Source: JBBSBL01 sp046330255
Lineage (GTDB): Bacteria; Actinomycetota; Thermoleophilia; Solirubrobacterales; Solirubrobacteraceae
Length of the DNA: 64,000 bases
Reading direction: 5' to 3'
NCBI GenBank assembly: GCA_046330255.1
Contig: JAXLTC010000002.1
Coordinates: 434,001 to 498,000, forward strand
Position 1 is the stretch's first letter. Each line of letters begins with the position of its first letter. Positions 24,805 through 33,268 of the stretch are shown here, piece by piece. Made by a program: the position numbers and the translations under genes. Below the pieces are notes generated by a model. It was given only the letters and a program-made list of their open reading frames with translations, had not been told where the DNA came from and did no database searches.

Positions 24805-26106
24805 TCAGTCGCCGCCGCCGCGCCGCTCGCGGATCCGCACCGCCTCGATGCGGTTATCGCGAACCGACTCCACACGGATCGAGTAGCCGTCCGCGCTGAC
24901 GGTGTCCCCCCGCCTGGGCAGTCGCCCCAACTCTGAGAAGACGAGGCCGCCGACCGAGTTGTAGGCGTCGCTGTCCGACGGGAGCTCCAGGCCGTGGTCC
25001 TCGAGGTCCGAGACGGCTACCTCGCCGCGGACGTACCAGTCGCCGTTGGCCAGGCGCCGGACCGCGCCGCCGGCGGGATCGGTCTCGTCGTCGATCTCGC
25101 CGACCACCTCCTCGACGATGTCCTCGACCGACACGATGCCCGCGGTCCGCCCGTACTCGTCGACGACAACCGCCAGCGAGGTGCGGCTGCGCTGCAGGTC
25201 GGCTAGCAGGTCGTCGAGCGGCTTGGTCTCGGGGACGATCGTCGCGTCGCGCACCGCCGGCTCGATCGACGCCTGCGGTCCCTCCCTGAGCAGCAGGTCG
25301 GCGAGCGAGTTCGCGTGGACGAAACCGCGGATGCGGTCCGGGTTCCCGTCCTCGGTCACCACCAGCCGGCTGTGGCCGCTGGATACGCAGCGGCGCAGCG
25401 CGTCCTCCACGCTGTCGGAGACGTCGACCGAGACCACCGCGGGGATCGGCGTCATCACCTGCCGCGCCTCCTGCTCGTGCAGGTGGAAGACGCCCGAGAG
25501 CATCCCGGCCTCGCCGCGGTCCAGGCGCCCGCCCTCCGCGGACTCCACGATCAGCAGCTTGAGATCCTCGGAGGTGCCGCCCTGCTCGGCGACGTCGGCC
25601 GCGCGGACGCCGAACAGGCGCAGGATCGCGTTCGAGGCCGCGTCGAGCAGGCGGATGAACGGCCGGAAGGTGAGCGAGAAGACGCGCAGGGGGCGCGACA
25701 CGCGGCGGGCCGTGCGCTCCGCGCGCGTGATCGCGAGGATCTTCGGCACCTGCTCCCCGAGCGTGATGTGCAGGGCGGTCGTGATCAGGTAGGCGATCGC
25801 GATGCTGATCGCGACCGCGGTGCCGTGTGAGATCCCGCCGAACAGCGGCTCGAAGATCGAGGCGATCGCCGGCTCGCCCAGGAAGCCGATCCCGATCGAG
25901 GCGAGCGTGATCCCGAGCTGTGCGGACGCCAGGTACTCGGAGATGTCGTCGAGCTCCGAGAGGGCCTCCTGCGCCCCCGGCGCGTCCTCCCTGGCGAGTT
26001 GCTCCAGGCGGCTGCGGCGCGCGCGGACGAGCGCGAACTCGGCGGCCACGAAGAACGCGTTGAGCGCGATCAGCGCGACCACGCCGAGCAGCAGGACGGC
26101 GGTCAC
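24805..26106 (-). CDS. CNNM/CBS-domain membrane protein (hemolysin C/CorC-like)
   Basis: The 433-residue protein has the CNNM transmembrane domain (residues 1-180, three or four helices with FFVAAEFALVRARRSRLEQL and the SIGIGFLGEP turn), two CBS domains (about 200-330, with VMTPIPAVVSVDV and SLAVVVDEYGRTAGIVS) and the C-terminal CorC_HlyC domain. Family members are implicated in magnesium or cobalt efflux. A GTG start at 26106 gives the usual N-terminus. It lies downstream of the secreted hydrolase gene with 112 bp between them. Confidence 0.88.
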   Translation of the reverse strand: MTAVLLLGVVALIALNAFFVAAEFALVRARRSRLEQLAREDAPGAQEALSELDDISEYLASAQLGITLASIGIGFLGEPAIASIFEPLFGGISHGTAVAISIAIAYLITTALHITLGEQVPKILAITRAERTARRVSRPLRVFSLTFRPFIRLLDAASNAILRLFGVRAADVAEQGGTSEDLKLLIVESAEGGRLDRGEAGMLSGVFHLHEQEARQVMTPIPAVVSVDVSDSVEDALRRCVSSGHSRLVVTEDGNPDRIRGFVHANSLADLLLREGPQASIEPAVRDATIVPETKPLDDLLADLQRSRTSLAVVVDEYGRTAGIVSVEDIVEEVVGEIDDETDPAGGAVRRLANGDWYVRGEVAVSDLEDHGLELPSDSDAYNSVGGLVFSELGRLPRRGDTVSADGYSIRVESVRDNRIEAVRIRERRGGGD

Positions 26107-26218
26107 GGGCCGGCGGCCGCGCGCTCGCCTGCGGCGCGAGCGCTACTTCGTGGTGGGACGTCGTCGCTCATCCAGGCCGTCGGCGCGAACGGTAGCAGCG
26201 GCCCTGGCGGGCTGGGGC

Positions 26219-28867
26219 TCAGCGGATCGCCGAGGAGGCGGCGGCCGCGAAAACCTGCGCCGGCCCGTCGCGCTCGTCCTCCCACGCCGCGATCACGTCA
26301 CGGCCGGCGAGCGCGAGCGCGGGGCGCCACGCGTTCCATCCCGGGCGGGCGCCGCCGTCCTCGACACCCAGCGCGCGCCCGCCGCCCCGGCCCGCGCGAA
26401 CGCGGGCGACGAGCACGTCGGCGGTGCCGCGCGCGTGGTCCTGCCACGCGACGAGCGCGGCGCCGCGCGGCTGCGGCACGATCGCCGGCGAGAACGTGTC
26501 GATCTGGCGGGCGCCGTGCGGGTCCACCTGGCGGACCGGCCCGCCGGGCGCGGCGATGTCGATGTCGTAGAGGCGCGAGGGCGTGCTCGCCGTGCCCGAG
26601 ACCTTGCGGAAGTCCGTCCAGGCGACGAGCGGGCCGCGGTCGGTGAGCGCCGCGCGCGGGGTGTCGTCGATCGACTCCGCGGGCGCGCTCGCTCCCGGCT
26701 CGGTCGGCGCGCGGCTGACCTGCACGGTGCGCCCCCACGTTCGCCCGGCGTCGCGCGAGGCGCGCGAGTAGACGCGCCAGTCGTAGGTGTGGAAGTCCAC
26801 CCAGCTCGCGAGCACCGAGCGTCCGCGCACGGCGAGCGAGGGGGCCCACGCGTTCGCGAGCTCGGCCGCGTTCTCGACCGGCTTGGCCCCGTCCAGGCGG
26901 CGGTCGAAGAGCACCCGGCGCCCGTGCACGCGCGCCACGCGGACCTGGGCCTGCGGCAGGCCGTCCCCGGCCGAGCGGCCGCGCTCGTCGATCCACGCGA
27001 CGAGCGCGTCGCCGGCGAGCGCAACGACCTGCGGCTTCCACTGGCGCACGCCGCGCGGCGCGCGGCGCCCCACGGCGATCGGCGCGCCGAACGTTCGCCC
27101 GCCGTCGCGCGAGGCGGCGAGGTAGACGCGCATGGTCCCGCTGCTGCCGTCCTGCCACGCGACCCACACCCGGCCGCCGGACGCGGCGGCGACGCTCGGC
27201 CACCACTCGGTCACGCGCCCGCGCCGCCGCCCGGTCGGGTGCACGCGCCCGCCCCAGTGGCGCCCGGCGTCGCCCGAGCGCGCGATGTAGACCTGATCGC
27301 GCCCGCGGCGGCGCTCCTCGAAGACCGCCCAGGCCTGCCGGCCGCGCGCGGCCAGCGAGACGTTGCGCTGCGGGTAGGGCGACGGGGAGATCGGGCGGTT
27401 GACGGAGAACGGCGTGGAGCCGAGCTTGCGGCGCGGGCGCGTGCGGTGGCGCGGCGAGCGCGCGACCTCCACGTCGCGCCAGACGACGTCCTCCACCTGG
27501 CCGCCGCGGCACGGGCCGGCGACGCGCGGGCTCACGCAGGTCACGGTCGAGGAGGGCCCGGCGGCCTGCCCGGCGAGGCCCAGTCTGCGCCGGCGCTCGG
27601 CCATCGGCTCGCCCGGGCGAGCCGGGTCGGGCGCGAGCCAGCGCGAGACCGTCGCAAGGCCGGGCACAGGGTCCTGCCCGACCAGGAAGCCGGCCGGCCC
27701 GCCGTCCGGCCCGCGCGGCTTGATCGCGATGTGCGACTGCGCGTCGGCCGGGAAGTCGTAGAGGTTGCCGGTCAGCTCGGGCAGCGCCATCGCGCCGAAG
27801 GAGGGATGGCGCAGGACGTCGGAGTAGCCGGCCGCCTTGAGCGTGTCCGGCGCCCACGGGCCGGTCGTCGAGACGGTGTCGCCGACGAAGAACTCGGGCT
27901 GCACGAGCAGGTCCACGTGCTGCTGGTCGAGCTTCTGCGTGACGTCGGGCATCCACGCGTCCTTGCTGGTCACGAAGCCGAGCGTCCCGACCGGTGTGCG
28001 CACGGCGCGCAGCCCCGAGACCGCGCCCGGCACCAGGTCGAGGCCGGACGGCAGCTCGATCGGCGTCAGGTAGCTCTTGACCTGGCGCGATACCAGCCGC
28101 CCGTCCGGGTCGAAGACGAGCGCCATGTTCACGGGCTCCGGCGTCGTCGCCTCGTAGGCGTAGTCGCGGGCCGGCTCGTCGGGGTCGCGCAGCCTGGCGA
28201 CCTTCGCCGGGTCCTGCTCGTCGCAGCGCTCGGCGCCGGGCGGGGGGCGGAAGGTCGCGCGGTCGGCGCAGACGATGCGCCAGTCGCGCGCCATGTCGAC
28301 GCCCGCCTCGAGGTAGACCCGGTAGCGGCGCGCGAGCTCGGCGAACGTCTCCACCGCGACGCGCCCGAAGGTGTCTGTCAACGCTACCGCCAGGCCGCGG
28401 ACGGGACGCTGCTTCAGAACGGGGAAGCGCTCGGAGTAGTAGGCGGCCTGGCCGGAGTAGGTGCCCAGCAGCGAGCCGACGCTCGACACCAGGCCGGTCG
28501 CCGCGCGCGCCCCGGCGCCGCGGCTTCCGGTGAACGCGGCGGGCAGGCCGATGTCCTCCGGGAGCACGACGAGGTCGCGCGCGGTCTGGACCGGCCGGCG
28601 CGGGTCCGAGGGCCCGAGCAGGTGGCTCGCGACGTCGTCGGCGCCGTCCTGGATCGCGGGGGCGGGCGCGACCCGCAGCGTGCGGTCGGCCAGCGCGAAG
28701 AGCTTGTCGCGGTAGGTCGCGCGGCTGACGACCCAGTCCAGGGAGAACTTCGGACCCACCGCGAACACGCGGACCGTCCTCGCGCTCGCCGCCGCCGCGG
28801 GCGCCGTGCTCGCGGCGATCGCCGCCGCGGCCGCCACGGCGATCGACAGCGACCTGCCCGGTCTCAC
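26219..28867 (-). CDS. Secreted protein: nitrilase-like domain fused to sialidase-like beta-propeller
   Basis: The 882-residue protein begins with a signal peptide (GRSLSIAVAAAAAIAASTAP, then AAAASA). Residues about 30-400 resemble the carbon-nitrogen hydrolase fold: Glu104 in LVVLPEDIG and Lys264 in RQVKSYLTP fit the catalytic Glu and Lys. The expected Cys position reads TSKDAW with Ser301 instead, so ordinary nitrilase activity is doubtful. Residues about 480-880 contain repeated SxDxGxxWG and SRDGGRTFG Asp-box motifs (ARSGDAGRHWG, AASRDGGRTFG, SRASRDAGRTWG) of sialidase/BNR propellers. It overlaps the pterin dehydratase gene by four bases (GTGA). The function of the combination is unknown. 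Confidence 0.72.
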   Translation of the reverse strand: MRPGRSLSIAVAAAAAIAASTAPAAAASARTVRVFAVGPKFSLDWVVSRATYRDKLFALADRTLRVAPAPAIQDGADDVASHLLGPSDPRRPVQTARDLVVLPEDIGLPAAFTGSRGAGARAATGLVSSVGSLLGTYSGQAAYYSERFPVLKQRPVRGLAVALTDTFGRVAVETFAELARRYRVYLEAGVDMARDWRIVCADRATFRPPPGAERCDEQDPAKVARLRDPDEPARDYAYEATTPEPVNMALVFDPDGRLVSRQVKSYLTPIELPSGLDLVPGAVSGLRAVRTPVGTLGFVTSKDAWMPDVTQKLDQQHVDLLVQPEFFVGDTVSTTGPWAPDTLKAAGYSDVLRHPSFGAMALPELTGNLYDFPADAQSHIAIKPRGPDGGPAGFLVGQDPVPGLATVSRWLAPDPARPGEPMAERRRRLGLAGQAAGPSSTVTCVSPRVAGPCRGGQVEDVVWRDVEVARSPRHRTRPRRKLGSTPFSVNRPISPSPYPQRNVSLAARGRQAWAVFEERRRGRDQVYIARSGDAGRHWGGRVHPTGRRRGRVTEWWPSVAAASGGRVWVAWQDGSSGTMRVYLAASRDGGRTFGAPIAVGRRAPRGVRQWKPQVVALAGDALVAWIDERGRSAGDGLPQAQVRVARVHGRRVLFDRRLDGAKPVENAAELANAWAPSLAVRGRSVLASWVDFHTYDWRVYSRASRDAGRTWGRTVQVSRAPTEPGASAPAESIDDTPRAALTDRGPLVAWTDFRKVSGTASTPSRLYDIDIAAPGGPVRQVDPHGARQIDTFSPAIVPQPRGAALVAWQDHARGTADVLVARVRAGRGGGRALGVEDGGARPGWNAWRPALALAGRDVIAAWEDERDGPAQVFAAAASSAIR

Positions 28868-29148
28868 GCGGCGAGCCCGTCGATGCGCCCGGCCACCTCG
28901 AAGTCGGTGGCGGTGAGGCCGCCGGCGGAGTGGTTGGTCAGGGAGAGGCGCACCTTGTTCCAGCCGTGAACGAGGATGTCCGGGTGGTGGTTCGCCGCCT
29001 CCGCGACCTCGGCGACGCGGTTGGCGAACGCCATCGCCGCGGCGAAGTCGGCGAGCTTCCACTCTCGCACGATCTCCTCGCCCTCGCGCCGCCAGGCGCT
29101 GCCGCGCAGGCGCTCGGCGATCTCCTCGTCGCTCAGGAGCTCTGCCAT
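28864..29148 (-). CDS. phhB: 4a-hydroxytetrahydrobiopterin dehydratase (pterin carbinolamine dehydratase)
   Basis: The 94-residue protein is full length for the family: DFAAAMAFANRVAEVAEAANHHPDI contains the paired active-site His residues, and VRLSLTNHSAGGLTATDFEVAGRID is the conserved C-terminal block. It dehydrates 4a-hydroxy-pterin, or in some bacteria serves in molybdopterin recycling. No aromatic amino-acid hydroxylase gene is nearby. Its ATG is only 12 bp from the divergent BtuF-like start. Confidence 0.92.
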   Translation of the reverse strand: MAELLSDEEIAERLRGSAWRREGEEIVREWKLADFAAAMAFANRVAEVAEAANHHPDILVHGWNKVRLSLTNHSAGGLTATDFEVAGRIDGLAA

Positions 29149-29160
29149 ATCGTCCGCGGC

Positions 29161-30054
29161 GTGCGCATCGTCAGCCTCGTCCCCTCCGCGACCGAGACGC
29201 TCTTCGCGCTCGGCCTCGGCGGCGAGCTTATCGCCGTCACGCACGAGTGCGACCACCCGGCGGCGGCGCGCGAGCTTCCGCACGTCACGCGCGACGAGCT
29301 GCCGCCCGGGCTCTCCTCGCGCGAGATCGACGCGGCGGTCAAGGAGCGCACGCGCGCCGGCGAGGCGATCTACGCGCTCGACGCCGACCTGCTGCTCGAC
29401 CTCCGCCCCGAGCTGGTCGTGACCCAGGAGCTGTGCGAGGTCTGCGCGGTCTCCGCCGACGACGTCCGCTCGATCGCGGGCGAGATCGACCCGGCGCCCG
29501 CAGTGCTGACGCTCGACCCCTCGACGCTCGGCGAGGTGCTCGCCGACATCGGCCGACTCGCCGCCGCGGCCGACGCGGGCGAGGCGGGCGCGGGGCTGGT
29601 CGCGGAGCTGGCCGCCCGCGTCGACGCCGTCCGCGAGGCCACGTCCGGCGTGGAGCGGCGCCCGCGCGTCGCGGCGCTCGAGTGGCTGGATCCGGTGTTC
29701 GCCGCCGGCCACTGGACGCCGCAGCTGATCGACTACGCGGGCGGCGAGGACGTGCTCGGCCTGCCCGGCGAGCGCTCGGAGGAGCGCACCTGGGAGGAGG
29801 TCGCGGCGGCCTCGCCCGACGTGATCGTCGCGATGCCGTGCGGCTACGGCGCGGAGCGCGCGCTCGCCGAGGCCGAGGCCCATCGCGAGCGGCTGGAGGC
29901 GGTCGGCGCCGGCGAGGTGCTGGCGCTCGACGCGGCCGCCTGGTTCTCCCGACCGGGGCCGCGCCTGGTCGACGGCCTCGAGGTCCTCGCCCACGCGCTC
30001 CACCCAGGGCTCGTGCCGCCCGGGCCGGGGGAGGCGGTGGCGGTCGCGCTGTGA
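29161..30054 (+). CDS. BtuF-like cobalamin/metal-chelate binding protein
   Basis: The 297-residue protein has the periplasmic-binding-protein fold of the BtuF/FhuD class: RIVSLVPSATETLFALGLG at the start, LRPELVVTQELCEVCAV, and PDVIVAMPCGYG. It lacks any signal peptide or lipobox, so it may be cytoplasmic, as in a known actinobacterial subgroup annotated cobalamin-binding. A TATCGT hexamer (29148-29153) is 7 nt before the GTG. No ABC permease or ATPase is adjacent. It ends four bases from the convergent fusion gene. Confidence 0.8.
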   Translation: MRIVSLVPSATETLFALGLGGELIAVTHECDHPAAARELPHVTRDELPPGLSSREIDAAVKERTRAGEAIYALDADLLLDLRPELVVTQELCEVCAVSADDVRSIAGEIDPAPAVLTLDPSTLGEVLADIGRLAAAADAGEAGAGLVAELAARVDAVREATSGVERRPRVAALEWLDPVFAAGHWTPQLIDYAGGEDVLGLPGERSEERTWEEVAAASPDVIVAMPCGYGAERALAEAEAHRERLEAVGAGEVLALDAAAWFSRPGPRLVDGLEVLAHALHPGLVPPGPGEAVAVAL

Positions 30055-30065
30055 GGCCTCACAGC
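30048..30065. repeat. Perfect 18-bp palindrome spanning two convergent stop codons
   Basis: GCTGTGAGGCCTCACAGC is its own reverse complement and includes the TGA stops of both converging genes. With no loop it could form a cruciform or serve as a protein site; coincidence from both genes ending in Leu-TGA is possible. Confidence 0.7.
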
Positions 30066-32257
30066 ATGTCCGCGAGGCGCGCGGCGGCCCGGCGCGCGCC
30101 GTCGGTCTCGACCGCCCGGTAGTCCACGTCCCGCCCGATCTCCTCGGCGATCGCAGCCGCGACGACCTCCGGGGCGGCGTCGTCGAACTCCAGGCACCGG
30201 CCGGCGCCGTAGCGCGCGAGCCGGTGGCGGACGTGGAAGCTCTGCTCGAAGTGGTGGCGGAGCGGTACGAAGATGAACGGGCGGCGGTTGGCCGTGAGCT
30301 CCATCGCAGTCGTCAGCCCGCCCTGGACCACCGCCAGGTCGCAGGCGGCGAGCGCGCGGTAGAGGCGATGCACGTAGGGGCGGATCTCGAGGCCCTCGGC
30401 ACGAGGCAGGGTCACCGGGTCGATGCGCGGCCCGGCCACCGCGACCATGCGCAGGCCGGGGACGCGCTCGCGCGCGAGCGGGAAGGAGTCGATCACTCGC
30501 CGCAGCAGCGTCTCGCCGACGCCCGTACCGCCGACCGCGACGAGGCACACCTGCTCGTCCTCGCCCCAGCCGAGCTCGGAGCGCAGCGCCTGGCGATCGC
30601 CGAGCTCGGCGGGATCGAAGCCGGTGACGTAGCCGCAGAAGTCGAAGTTGCGCTCGGTCCAGTCGCGGATCATCGGCAGGCCCTCGCCGAGCGAGCGCGG
30701 GACGATGTCGTCCGGGTTGCCGACGAAGAGCGCGCGGTCGCGCACCTCGGGGTGGGAGCCGACGTGCATCACCATCTCGGCGTTGTAGTCGGTGGTGAGC
30801 GTGGCCTCCGGCGCCCCGCCGTCGGGCATCGGCACCCAGCCGACGAAGTCGGTCAGCCACGCGAACGGCGCGCGCTTCTCGCCCGGGTTCTCGTGCAGGT
30901 AGTAGTCGAGGTCCCAGGCCTCGTCGCCGACCCACAGGTCGTAGCGCCCGTCGCGCACGACGTCGTGGAACAGCATGAAGTTGGCGATCAGGACCTCGTC
31001 CATCCGGCGATGGGCCTGGAAGGCGTGCAGGTCGTGCTCGGCCGACTCGGACTCGAAGTGGCGCGACTCGCTCGCGAGGTGCTCGCTGGCCGGGTGGATC
31101 TCCTCGCCCTCCGCGGCGAGCACTCGCGTGACCGGGTCCTGCGCGAGCCACTCGACCCGCAGCTCCGGGCGCAGGGCGCGCAGCTCCTTCGCGATGGCCA
31201 CGTCGCGGCGCGCATGGCCCAGGCCGATCGGCGAGGAGACGAACAGCGCGCGCGACCGCCCGTCGGAGCGGCTGACCGTGGGGTCCCGAGGCGGGGCGCC
31301 CGCCGTGCGCTCGATGAAGTCGCGCATGCCGAGGTTCACCGGCACCGGCTTGCGTGCGTGCGGGCCGTGGCCCGCGCCGGCGATCTCCAGCAGCGCGCCG
31401 CCCGCCGCCTCCGCCAGCGCGCGGCCATCGGCCAGCGGGTCGATCGAGTCGTTCGTGCCGTGGACCACGAGCACCGGGCAGCGCAGCCGCCGGGCGATTG
31501 CGAGCTGGTCGCGGCGGGTGGCGGGTGCGGCGCCGGTCGCCAGCGCGCTCCCGACAAGCTCCTCCGGGCCGGTCTCGAGGCCCCACCCGACCGAGTCCTC
31601 GATCTCCTTGGTCGAATGAGGCTCCGTGTAGATCCGCGAGACGAACCACTCGACGAAGTCGTCGTAGTCGCTGAGCCAGTGAGCGCCGTTGAACTTCAGC
31701 CAGCCGCGAGCGACAGGCGGACGGCGGAGGAACAGCGGGCGCAGCCGCGGATGCGCCATCACCCGCCAGCGCAGCGACCGGGCGCTCGCGGGGAACCAGG
31801 GGCCGACGAAGACGGCGCCGTCGATCCGCTCCGGGTGCTCGGCGGCGAGCAGCAGCAGACGCTGGGCCCCGCGCGACCAGCCGACGGCGATCGCGCGCTC
31901 GGTCCCGGTCGCGTCCATCACGTCCAGCGCGTCGAGCGCGAACTCGCGCTCGTCGTAGAGCGCCGGGTCGGCCGGCCGGTCGGAGCGCCCATTGCCGCGC
32001 GGGTCGAACGTAACGACCCGGAAGTGGCGCGCCAAGTAGGGGATCTGCGCCTTCCAGCAGCGCGAGTGGACCAGTGTCCAGGTCGGCAGCAGCAGCACGG
32101 TCGGCTCGCCGTCCCCGTAGCGCTCCCAGAAGACCCGCACCCCGTCGCGCTCGATGAAGCCCTCCTCGTCGGGGTACGCCGCGCGCGACTGCTCGCGCGC
32201 GCCCCCGGGCCGCCGCGCCTCCGCCGGCCGCTCGATCGCCGTCGCGGTGCCGCTCAT
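30059..32257 (-). CDS. Alpha/beta-hydrolase fused to a GT-B glycosyltransferase
   Basis: The 732-residue protein joins two enzymes. Residues about 35-320 are an alpha/beta-hydrolase with nucleophile Ser128 in GWSRGAQ, an Asp near 270 (VVHGTNDSIDP) and His297 in GAGHGPH. Residues about 335-732 are a MurG/UGT-type glycosyltransferase: ALFVSSPIGLGHARRD at its start and VVQGGLTTAMELTANRRPFI with a following EQ, the nucleotide-sugar binding signature. A linker of about 15 residues lies between them. It follows the TetR gene with an ATGA overlap, so its expression is probably controlled by that repressor. The substrate is unknown; glycosylation or trimming of a lipid or small molecule is plausible. 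Confidence 0.85.
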   Translation of the reverse strand: MSGTATAIERPAEARRPGGAREQSRAAYPDEEGFIERDGVRVFWERYGDGEPTVLLLPTWTLVHSRCWKAQIPYLARHFRVVTFDPRGNGRSDRPADPALYDEREFALDALDVMDATGTERAIAVGWSRGAQRLLLLAAEHPERIDGAVFVGPWFPASARSLRWRVMAHPRLRPLFLRRPPVARGWLKFNGAHWLSDYDDFVEWFVSRIYTEPHSTKEIEDSVGWGLETGPEELVGSALATGAAPATRRDQLAIARRLRCPVLVVHGTNDSIDPLADGRALAEAAGGALLEIAGAGHGPHARKPVPVNLGMRDFIERTAGAPPRDPTVSRSDGRSRALFVSSPIGLGHARRDVAIAKELRALRPELRVEWLAQDPVTRVLAAEGEEIHPASEHLASESRHFESESAEHDLHAFQAHRRMDEVLIANFMLFHDVVRDGRYDLWVGDEAWDLDYYLHENPGEKRAPFAWLTDFVGWVPMPDGGAPEATLTTDYNAEMVMHVGSHPEVRDRALFVGNPDDIVPRSLGEGLPMIRDWTERNFDFCGYVTGFDPAELGDRQALRSELGWGEDEQVCLVAVGGTGVGETLLRRVIDSFPLARERVPGLRMVAVAGPRIDPVTLPRAEGLEIRPYVHRLYRALAACDLAVVQGGLTTAMELTANRRPFIFVPLRHHFEQSFHVRHRLARYGAGRCLEFDDAAPEVVAAAIAEEIGRDVDYRAVETDGARRAAARLADML

Positions 32258-32928
32258 GCCGCCTCCTCGCCGCCCTCGCGCCCTCGCGCCGCGAGGCGCG
32301 ACTCCTGCTCTTCCAGCCAGCGGTCGATCCAAGCGACGATCGCCGCGTGGCCGGTGTCGATGCCGCTAAGGCGCTCGACCTGCGCGCCGTGCTCGAACGT
32401 CATCGTGAGCGCGACCGCGACCTCGGCGGGCAGCGTCGCCTCGTCGACGCCGTACTCGCCGAGCGCCGCCGAGAACGCCTCGGTGAGCACGGAGCGCCAC
32501 TCGGCGTTCACGTGGGCCACGCGGGCGCGCAACTCCGGCAGGTTCCAGGCAAGGGCCTGGAGCTCGAGCCACACCTTCGGGTACCCGGCGGCGAGATCCT
32601 CCTCGTGGTAACGCCATGCCGTCCGCCACTTCTCGATGAACGGCACCGGACGCGCATACATCGCCCGCTGGCGGTCCAGCAAGCGCTCGGTGAAGCGCTC
32701 GAGCACCTGCACGAACAGCTCCTCCATCGAGCCGAAGTAGTAGTGGATGAGGCCGTGGTTGGCCCCGGCTTCGTCGGCGAGGCGCCGGGTGCTGATCTGC
32801 GCGTAGCCGACCTCGACGAGCAGTCGCTCCGCCGCGTCGAGGAACGCCGTCTTGACCGAATCGCGGCCCGCGGGCGGCGGGATCGAGGAAACGGGTGGCT
32901 CGGGCGTCACGGGTTGTCGGTTAGTCAT
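32254..32928 (-). CDS. TetR/AcrR family transcriptional regulator
   Basis: The 224-residue protein has the TetR helix-turn-helix (FLDAAERLLVEVGYAQISTR then RLADEAGANHGLIHYYFGSM, about residues 29-68) and a C-terminal ligand-binding region with a W-rich helix (WRTAWRYHEEDLAAGYPKVW). It is co-transcribed with the hydrolase-glycosyltransferase fusion. The ATG at 32928 lies inside an inverted repeat TTAGTC...GACTAA, consistent with autorepression. The ligand is unknown. Confidence 0.9.
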   Translation of the reverse strand: MTNRQPVTPEPPVSSIPPPAGRDSVKTAFLDAAERLLVEVGYAQISTRRLADEAGANHGLIHYYFGSMEELFVQVLERFTERLLDRQRAMYARPVPFIEKWRTAWRYHEEDLAAGYPKVWLELQALAWNLPELRARVAHVNAEWRSVLTEAFSAALGEYGVDEATLPAEVAVALTMTFEHGAQVERLSGIDTGHAAIVAWIDRWLEEQESRLAARGREGGEEAA

Positions 32929-32949
32929 CTGTCTTGGTCATTCGACTAA
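32921..32949. promoter_or_regulatory. Inverted repeat over TetR start, likely operator
   Basis: TTAGTC (32921-32926) and GACTAA (32944-32949) form 6-bp arms 17 bp apart, spanning the predicted transcription start and the ATG. Placement suits autorepression by the TetR protein. Confidence 0.5.
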
Positions 32950-32953
32950 TCGC

Positions 32954-32982
32954 ACCGTACGCCGATGCGCGGCGCCTGTCAA
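32954..32982 (-). promoter_or_regulatory. Consensus sigma-70 promoter of the TetR operon
   Basis: TTGACA (32982-32977) and TACGGT (32959-32954) are separated by exactly 17 bp. The predicted start near 32947 leaves a leader of about 19 nt. This is the best −35 match seen in the window. Confidence 0.7.
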
Positions 32983-33020
32983 GGCGCCGTCGCGTCGCGC
33001 CCTCGAGCGGCTGCGGGTTG

Positions 33021-33052
33021 CCCGTGACGTCGCGAACCGCGGCAACGAAGGA
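33021..33052 (-). repeat. Dispersed repeat family B, copy 2
   Basis: Read on the minus strand it gives TTCGTTGCCGCGGTTCGCGA, 28 of 32 positions identical to copy 1. It points away from copy 3. Confidence 0.75.
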
Positions 33053-33154
33053 GGCGTTTAGCGCTCGCGGAGGACGGGCCCTTCGCGAGACGCGCTCTTT
33101 GCCGCGACTATTGCTGCAAACTCGAATCTCGCGACGCGGCAGCCGGAACCGGGC

Positions 33155-33186
33155 TCCTTCATTGCCGCCGTTCGCCACGACCCACG
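33155..33186 (+). repeat. Dispersed repeat family B, copy 3
   Basis: The core reads TTCATTGCCGCCGTTCGCCA. With copy 2 it forms a diverging pair about 100 bp apart. Confidence 0.65.
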
Positions 33187-33268
33187 CCCGCGATGAGCGC
33201 CGAGAACGCTGCCGACAGCCGCCACCGGCCAGCCACTCCGGGGCCGCGTTCACCAGCCCCGCGGGCCG

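Larger units (their letters stand above)
32929..33268. other. 340-bp intergenic region with two diverging repeat copies
   Basis: Apart from the TetR promoter, the region contains two copies of the dispersed repeat in opposite orientation and a GCAAACTCGA-containing block (33116-33125) also seen upstream of the copy at 58547. I see no credible CDS. Confidence 0.65.

Noticed and set aside
32921..33253. Minus-strand ORF over the TetR upstream region containing SFVAAVRDVTG
   Set aside because: The peptide motif comes from the dispersed repeat, and the frame runs across the promoter without a start signal.
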